Source of the DNA: Cryptomeria japonica | Taxonomy: Eukaryota; Streptophyta; Pinopsida; Cupressales; Cupressaceae | Length of the DNA stretch: 64,000 nucleotides | Reading direction: 5' to 3' | NCBI RefSeq assembly: GCF_030272615.1 | Contig: NC_081409.1 | Location: 648,490,468 to 648,554,467 of the forward strand | Shown: positions 57,865 through 64,000 of the stretch, piece after piece | Layout: each line of letters opens with the position of its first letter | How positions within the stretch are numbered: the stretch's first letter is position 1 | Notes under the pieces: model-generated | The model's database searches: none | What the model was told of the DNA's origin: nothing | What the model saw: the letters and a program-made list of their open reading frames with translations, nothing else | Made by a program: the position numbers and the translations under genes

Positions 57865-58400
57865 TTTGCAACTTCGCCTAGGGTTTTAACCCTCTGTTTC
57901 AAGGCAATTTTTTTTTCGATCACAGATTCTTGGTGGGTTTTTCGAAACCTCAATTGGGTCACCATCAGATTTTTTTGGGTTTGTAGATTTTTTTTCACCT
58001 AGGGTTTCTGCAACTTCGCCTAGGGTTTTGACCCTTTGTTTCAAGACAAATTTTTTTTCTGGTTGCAGAATTGTTGTGGGTTTTTCGAGAGCTCAATTGG
58101 GTTGATGTCGGATTTATTGGGTGCATCGTTTTTCGTGCCTTGTTTTTTGAGCCTGCGGATTTGACCCTTCATTTTCAAAAAAATTATTTTGTTTGTAGAC
58201 TCTTTTTGGGTTTTTCGCAAGGGTTTCTGGGTCTTCGTCGGATTTTTTGGGTTAGTCAAAAATTTTACCTCGAAAACTGTGCTAGGGTTTTGAGATTATC
58301 TACTTTGTTTCAAGTCAAATTTTTTTTATTAGCAGAATCTTTGCGGGTTTTGGGAGATCTGAATTGGGTTGTCATCAGATTTTTTTGAGTCTTTCGAATT
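57865..58400 (+). repeat. Degenerate tandem repeats in the copia leader
   Basis: About four units of 110-150 bp begin near 57870, 58012, 58135 and 58285. Shared phrases are CGCCTAGGGTTTT, GTTTCAAG.CAA, T-runs of 8-9, GGGTTTTTCG and TCAATTGGGT. The units have diverged by substitution and small indels. Confidence 0.75.
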
Positions 58401-59282
58401 TTTTTTGCCTCGAAAACTGTGCCAAGGTTTCATTTTCTGCCTCTGAATCCGACTTGCAGAATTTGTTTCTAAAAACCTTCTATTTTCATCCTCTAGTTTT
58501 CATGCATTCATGCCTTCACCATTTCGACCTTGGGGTACGTGATGACATCGTTGACGAACATTATGCTCGAAAGCAGCCAAAAGTTCAATGGTCGCAACTA
58601 CAACATCTGGAAGCAGCGTATGTTGACGATTTTTGAGTACCGATGTCTTGATGCAATTGTTCTAGGCACGTCTCAACCAGTGTTCCACGGGGATGCGTCC
58701 CCCCCTTTTTGCGCGCGTCCCCCCGTCAGAAACGTCTCGGGGACGAGGATGCAACGTCCCCCGCCGTCCTGCCACCGCCACCCAAGCACCGTCGGGACGC
58801 GGAGACGTCTTCGCATCTCCCAAGGAGACGTGGAGACGTCTGGACATCTCCCCGTCTCTCGAGAGATGCCCAGGCGTCTCCCACGTTCCCACGTCAAAGC
58901 AAACCAAAAAAATGCAATTTTTAAAAAATGTGACTTTTGGGGGGTTAAGGGTAACCCTAATTGGATGTGGGCCCCACCCTACCGCCCAAAACAACACAAA
59001 AACATGTTTCTTGTAGATTTCACTCTCATTTTGGAAAACATATTTTTTTTCCAGCAAGCTGAAGAGGAGGAAAAACTTGAAGAAGACTAATTGAAGGGGT
59101 GAAAAAAGTGATTGCAAGCGTGATAGGAGCTAGAAGAAGCAAGAAGAAGAGGAAGAAGAAGATTCTTCTACATGTTGGAGAGATTTTTCAAGTACAAGGT
59201 AGGGTTTTTCAACTTTTTCTTGTTTTTTTTTTGTTTTATTTTCTGATTTTCATTGTTCTATGTCAGTTTTGGATTTTTTTTC

Positions 59283-59386
59283 TCTATTCATCTCAAGACT
59301 CAAAATGAGATTTGATGTTGAATCTTGAGGGCATTCATCATTTTGCCCTTGAGATTCAACATCAATCTCATTTAAGATGAATAGGA
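59283..59386 (+). other. Long imperfect hairpin in the hAT transposase intron
   Basis: ATGAGATTTGATGTTGAATC at 59306 is answered by GATTCAACATCAATCTCAT at 59352, with GAGGGC/GCCCTT closing a loop of about 12 bases. Outer arms CTATTCATCT and AGATGAATAG also pair. The stem is about 30-40 bp with few mismatches, inside intron 59199-59453. Confidence 0.8.
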
Positions 59387-59453
59387 AATTTTTTTAAAAA
59401 TATATTGTTAAACTAGGCTGATTTTATTTTTATTTTTATTCTGTGAAATGCAG

Positions 59454-61774
59454 TGTCAATTTCACAATGAGCTCCCAAGACATGAGTGAAGATGACATGG
59501 AAATCCATTCTCATAGTGAGAATGATTCAGAATATGAACCTGAAAATGAGGGGAGTGACCATGGGGTTGATCCTGGAGCCCAATCTAGTTCTATGGCGAG
59601 TGCACCAGCTAGTACAGGTTGCCCTTCAGAGTTGTTGGCACCATATCTAGGGGTCATTTTGATCCTAAGTCTCCTCTAAAATAGTTTGCTTCATGAAAAT
59701 CAGTACAAGGCACATCACATTCAAGTGGGGGAACAAGGAAGTGGAAGTGCAATATTTGTGACACAGAATGGTTCGGTAGCATTAGTAGGGTGAATGCACA
59801 CTTTCTGTTTTGGAGAGGAAAAGGCGTGAAAAATTGTAAGTTTTTGGAGGAAGCCAAAAATATACAGTACAAAATTGAGTTTAACAGGCTTTGGGGAGTT
59901 CCAGATGACACAAATATTTCAATGCCTAGTACTTTGTCTGTTAGGGCAGCACTTTAGGGCAACCAGAATGTGCCACATACTTTTCATGCTTCACAGACGG
60001 GAGGAATGATGTTTGGATCTCCATCCACTTCCACTTCTACTGCCACTAGGGCTGGGAAACGTAGGTTGCAGACACCACAGAGCAACCCCATTGCTGATAT
60101 GTTTAATGTGCAGCTGAGAGATGAGATAGATGAATCCATTGGCAAGTTCTTCTTTGCCAATGGCATTCCATTTCATGTTACACGATCTCCTTATTATAGG
60201 GAGATGATGGCTATGGTGGCCAAGGGAGGACCATCTTATGTGCCACCAAGGGAGACGAAAAATGAGGACCTCGATCTTGGATAAATGCTATTCCAAGATC
60301 GATATTTTGATGGAGAAGATGAAGGCATGTTGGGTGGCATCGGGGTGCAACATAGTTATGGATGGGTGGATGGACATTAGCCATCGTCCACTCATCAACG
60401 TCATGGTCACATGTGCAGAGGGCCCATACTTCCTTAGAGTACTTGATTGTACAGGGCATCGTAAAGATGCTGATTTCCAGTTTCAGGTCCTTAGGGAGGC
60501 TATTGAGGAGGTTGGGCCACAAAATGTGGTCCAAGTAGTGACAGATGCAACCCATGTGTAGAGCTGCAGGGAGACTCATTGAGGCAGCCTATAGACACAT
60601 TTGGTGGACCCCATGTTGTGTGCATGCCATGAACATTGCACTCAAGGACATGGGGAAGATAGACTAGATTAGAGGAGTGGTCACCGATGTGAGAGATGTG
60701 CAGATGTTTATCTGCAACCACCACACTTCACATGCACTCTTCAAGACCTTCGTGAAGAAGGAGTTCTTGAAACCAGTTGAGACTAGATATGCATCCTATT
60801 TCATTCTCTTGTAGAGAATGATTGAGTTGCAAGAGCAATTGCAACTCATGGTTATGACTAATGAGTGGAATAGGTGGGCTGAGGCCAAGACAGAGCAGGG
60901 GAGAAGGGTGAAGGAGATAGTGAAGAGTGATGTGTTTTGGACCGATGTGAAATACATTGTCTCCATCATTTCTCCAGTGTTCTAGGTGATCAGATATGGG
61001 GATGGGGATGCACCTAACCTTGGAGAGGTGTATGAGTGCATTGACTCTATGTTTGACCAGATGAGGGCTACTGTGCGAGTGAAGGACCCCTCTTTAGCAT
61101 TCTACCATGAGCAAATCCGGCCTATCATTCAGCGGAGATGGGACAAGTTGAACACTCCTTTGCATATGGTTACCTTTGCCTTGAATCCTAAGTGGTACAA
61201 GACTAGACCGGGTAGACTGACACCGATTCAGGATGATGAGGTGAAGGCGGGTTTCTTTAGGTGCATAGAGAAGATGTTTGATTCTAGAGATGCCGGCACA
61301 ATGCGCACTGAGTGGGGAAGATTTGCCACTCTTAGAGGTTATTCAGATGCGGCAAAGATGGATATAGACACTATGGCACAGGAGGACCCACTTTTGTGGT
61401 GGAATTGTCATGGCCCGAAATCTTTGACCACCACTCTAGCCATCTGTCTACTTTCCCAAGTTTCGAGTTCTTCAGCTCCTGAGAGGAACTGGTCTACATA
61501 TAGCTTCATCCACTCTCTTAAGAGGAACAAACTTACCTCTAAGAGAGCAGAGAAGCTTGTGGTTGTACACAGTGCTTTGCGTCTCATGGACCGCAAGACA
61601 CTTGTGTACAAGGAGAGTCCAGCGACACGATGGGATGTAGAGCCAGAGGAGCCTTCACAGATTGATGAGGATGATCCTACCACTTCAGATGCAGGGCTAG
61701 TTGGTGTGAGCTTGAGGGACCTTGATCTTCAGGAGTCCAACAGTTCCAGTGAGGAGGACTTCGCAGATGATTAG
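59454..61774 (+). pseudogene. hAT transposase with BED zinc finger
   Basis: An upstream exon ends at ACAAG|GTAGGG (59198) and intron 59199-59453 precedes exon 2; the first ATG is 59467. An acidic N-terminus (residues 1-40) is followed, after a frameshift near 59660, by a BED finger (KWKCNICDTEW, RVNAHF; 59730-59795). The catalytic core has NIVMDGWMDISHRPLINVMV (60355) and VVQVVTDATHV (60530). The ending has WWNCHGPKSLTTT and the hATC region SSSAPERNWSTYSFIHSLKR (61465-61525). Frameshifts lie near 59660, 60270 and 60560; TAG stops are near 60667, 60813 and 60985. The product would cut and paste this element; this copy cannot. Confidence 0.9.
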
Positions 61775-62943
61775 AGGCCTCCATTAGCTACATTTTGAGT
61801 TCTGTCATTTTGTCTTTGACTCTAGTCTCTTTTGTAATGCTATTGCTACATGCATTTGTATTTGGCTACTCATTGTAATTATGAATCATGTAATCATCTT
61901 TATTATTATACACTTTGCAATGGCATCAGATATTCGTATTTTTGTTTTCCTTTTTCGATATTCATATGATAGAAATGAGAAATCTCCAATTTGACAATTT
62001 CATTTGTCAAATTTTATTTAGCATTTAGCAATTAGTATTACTAATCTAAGTAATCTTGGTATTTCCTATAGTTTCATTTGAAATCTAATTCTTATACTGT
62101 TATACATATTTTCAAAACTAGTTTTTCAAGTACTATATGTATATGTATAACTATATGAGCACCACCACTCCGCCACCCCCCCACCGCCGTCTCCCCGCTG
62201 TCCCCAAATTTAGGCCCTTGGTCCCCCCCGTCCCGGAAACGCGTCCCTGTGTCCCCCCGTCCCCAACGCCCGTGGAACACTAGTCTCAATATCCAGACAC
62301 TGCTGGGAAAGATCGGGACAAATGGGATGAGCGCAACCGGGAAGCCATCATGCTCATCAAACTCTTTATTACCGATGAGAAGCTACCTCAGGTACTGTCC
62401 GCCAAAACTGCAAAGGAAATATGGGATCATTTGAAGAGTCTTCATGAAACCTCTGACAAGAGCAGAGCGTTCTTTCTTAAGAATATGCTCTTCACAATCA
62501 TGATGGATGAGAAAACATCTCTTCAGGAGCATCTGACAAAGATCAAGGATATTCGCGACCAACTGGAAGCTATTGGTCGAAAAATGGAGGAAGAAGATAT
62601 GGTGGTCATTACTTTGAAGAGTCTCCCACGCTCGTATGAGAATTTCATTGAAACACTCAATATCACTTCCACTGACGTTGATTTGAAGTTTTTCAATCTT
62701 TGTAACAAGCTTTCACAACAAGATCGGTGGCGCCAGCAGTTTGGATGTAGTACTAGTTCTCACTCCACCAAGCAAGCGTTCTCTGCCAAATCTTCTGCTA
62801 AGAACAAAGGGAAGGCTCAATCTTCTCAGCCGAAAGGCTCTGGTTCTTCTCAGGACAGCAAGAAGAAGAAGAACGTTCAGTGCAATTATTGTCACAAGTT
62901 TGGTCACATGAAGGCCGAGTGTCGAATTCAATTGGCTTCTTAA

Positions 62944-64000
62944 AAAAAGAAGCAAGGAGGGTCTCAACAAAAAGCATATGTCGCTGAACACTCTGAGCAG
63001 AAATAATCTGCTTTCTATGCTTTTATGGCAAAGAGAATAGCGGACCCAGTACACTCTTCTACCTAGTATATTGATTCAAGAGCTTTGCGACATTTTACTC
63101 ATCGTCATGATTGGTTCACAAAATTTGAACCATTTTTTGGATTTAGTAATCTTCAGAGGAGAAGATTACATAGTTACTGGTAAGGGCACTGTCCAGATTC
63201 ACTCAAGAGGTAGAAATTTAATTTTTCTTGATGTCTACCATGTTCCAGGCATGGAACATAATCTCCTCCCCATCAATTAGATCATGAGGCATTCTCTATG
63301 GGACTTGAAGATCATGGTTTGTATAGACTTGCTGTTTCCGGTGATTCTCAGGAGCACGCTTTGGTTGCTAGGAGTACATCCATCAGAACACTTTGACATC
63401 AGCGTTATGGGCACTTAAATGTGCCCTATTTCTCTCAGTTATATCGAGAGGGTTTGGTTACTGGTCTACTTGAGATCCAACCCCAAAATCATGGAGTTTG
63501 TGGAGCCTGTCAAGCTAGGAAGTAGCATCGGACACCATTCTCGGATGGTGATTCTTGGCGAGCCTTCAAGGTCCTTCAATTGGTTCACGTTGATGTATGT
63601 GGGCCAATGAATACACCTTCTGTTACTGGTTGCAGGTACTTGTTATTTGTTCATGATTTCAGTTGTAAAATGTGGGTGTATTTTCTGAAAAATAAATAAG
63701 ATGTGCTCAGTACATTTCAGCAGTTTAAGGCCTTGGTTGAGAAAGAATCTAGTTCTCAGTTTGTCACTCTAAGGTCAGTTAATGGGGGGGGAGTTTTGTT
63801 CCAATGACTTCTCTACATTTTGTGCTACACATGGCATTAAATGCCAACTCACCACACCATACACCCCTCAACAGAATGGTGCAGTTGAACGTAGAATTCG
63901 CACCATTACTGAAATGACTCGTTCTATGATAGAACATAGAAATATTCATAAGAAATTCTGGGCTGAAGCAATTTACACTGAAGTCTATCTCTTGAATCAG
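62944..64000 (+). pseudogene. pol: copia protease, GAG-pre-integrase and integrase (partial)
   Basis: The protease site YIDSRALRHFT near 63070 has DSR for DSG, the same Gly-to-Arg change as in the left copia. HVPGMEHNLLPIN follows. GAG-pre-integrase: RYGHLNVPYFSQL, then GVCGACQARK (63395-63525). Integrase: LVHVDVCGPMNTPS (first D), RSVNGG where RSDNGG is expected (second D is Val), an 8-G run at 63785 one base longer than the frame needs, then TTPYTPQQNGAVERRIRT (E kept). Stops and shifts abound. The frame runs off the window. Confidence 0.88.

Larger units (their letters stand above)
58678..62282 (+). mobile_element. Complete hAT DNA transposon nested in copia gag
   Basis: 3605 bp. Left end CAGTGTTCCACGGG and right end (reverse complement) TAGTGTTCCACGGG are 14-bp terminal inverted repeats with one mismatch. 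Flanks GTCTCAAC (58670-58677) and GTCTCAAT (62283-62290) are an 8-bp target duplication with one mismatch, the size made by hAT transposases. Both subterminal regions are rich in GTCCCCC and GAGACGTC words. It encodes one broken transposase. Confidence 0.95.
58541..62943 (+). pseudogene. gag: copia gag, interrupted by a hAT transposon
   Basis: 5' part 58541-58677: MTSLTNIMLESSQKFNGRNY, then NIWKQRMLTIFEYR. 3' part from 62283, in frame once one target copy is removed: DKWDERNREAIMLIKLFITD, EIWDHLKSLHETSDKSRAFF, LKSLPRSYENFIETL. A Lys/Ser-rich linker leads to the CCHC knuckle CNYCHKFGHMKAEC (62880-62920). TAA at 62941-62943 follows, with pol text continuing in the same frame. The hAT insertion abolishes Gag. 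Confidence 0.88.
57603..64000 (+). mobile_element. Ty1/copia retrotransposon with nested hAT; runs off the right edge
   Basis: Short LTR (57603-57793), primer site at 57796, repeat-rich leader, gag split by a 3.6-kb hAT, protease, GAG-pre-integrase and integrase to the end of the window. RT and 3' LTR lie outside. Multiple stops show decay. Confidence 0.9.

Noticed and set aside
58662-59117. Overlapping long frames on both strands at the hAT left end
   Set aside because: Caused by GC-rich subterminal repeats; the transposase starts downstream of the intron.

Overview
The window looks like nuclear DNA from a seed plant with a large, transposon-rich genome. A conifer or other gymnosperm is plausible but not proven. 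It is AT-rich, most recognisable coding sequence is decayed plant retrotransposon or hAT transposase, introns have GT-AG borders, and one exon encodes a plant MADS domain. There are no bacterial-type operons, rRNA, CRISPR or organellar genes. Almost every coding region is broken by stops or frameshifts, so pseudogene is the default reading.

Layout, left to right. 1-2698: 5' part of a Ty1/copia element on the minus strand. 2699-3630: pyrimidine-rich DNA with about 180-bp repeats. 3631-7618: 5'-truncated LINE on the minus strand, with an extra unrecognised reading frame after its RNase H. 7619-9236: 3' end of a second copia of the same family on the plus strand. 9237-10178: short repeats and probable 3' exons of an unrecognised gene. 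10179-31751: one 21.6-kb Ty3/gypsy element, minus strand, with 1.4-kb LTRs. 31752-34040: the other exons of the unrecognised gene. 34270-37010: an endonuclease/RT LINE. 37454-38420: shuffled duplications. 38989-39170: MADS-box first exon with TATA and splice donor. 39745-40640: LINE 3' fragment. 41505-42665: decayed LTR. 44074-44431 and 53499-53785: two copies of one MITE-like repeat. 44520-49600: long LINE with endonuclease, RT and RNase H. 51200-52480: another LTR remnant. 52560-54490: LINE ORF1 relic. 54925-56345: hAT relic. 57603-64000: copia element (plus strand) carrying a complete 3.6-kb hAT transposon in its gag.

The most interesting unit is the giant gypsy element. It has the dual RNase H of the Tat lineage, a tRNA-like primer-binding site, and about 9 kb between integrase and the 3' LTR. 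In that space, on the opposite strand to gag-pol, lies a decayed plant mobile domain (PMD/MAIN-like) gene with a Gly/Arg-rich linker and coiled coil. That gene is itself split by a 2965-bp LTR-type insertion with a perfect 5-bp target duplication. Arrays of a roughly 20-bp-spaced decamer, AGCGCTWTTG, lie upstream of gag-pol on one strand and upstream of the PMD gene on the other. The two ends of the genomic RNA would therefore be complementary.

The element appears to sit in a roughly 90-bp intron of an unrecognised gene with at least nine small exons, nearly all phase 0, two of which are duplicates of each other. All calls are from reading the sequence and its translations. Family names rest on motifs, and no database search was run.
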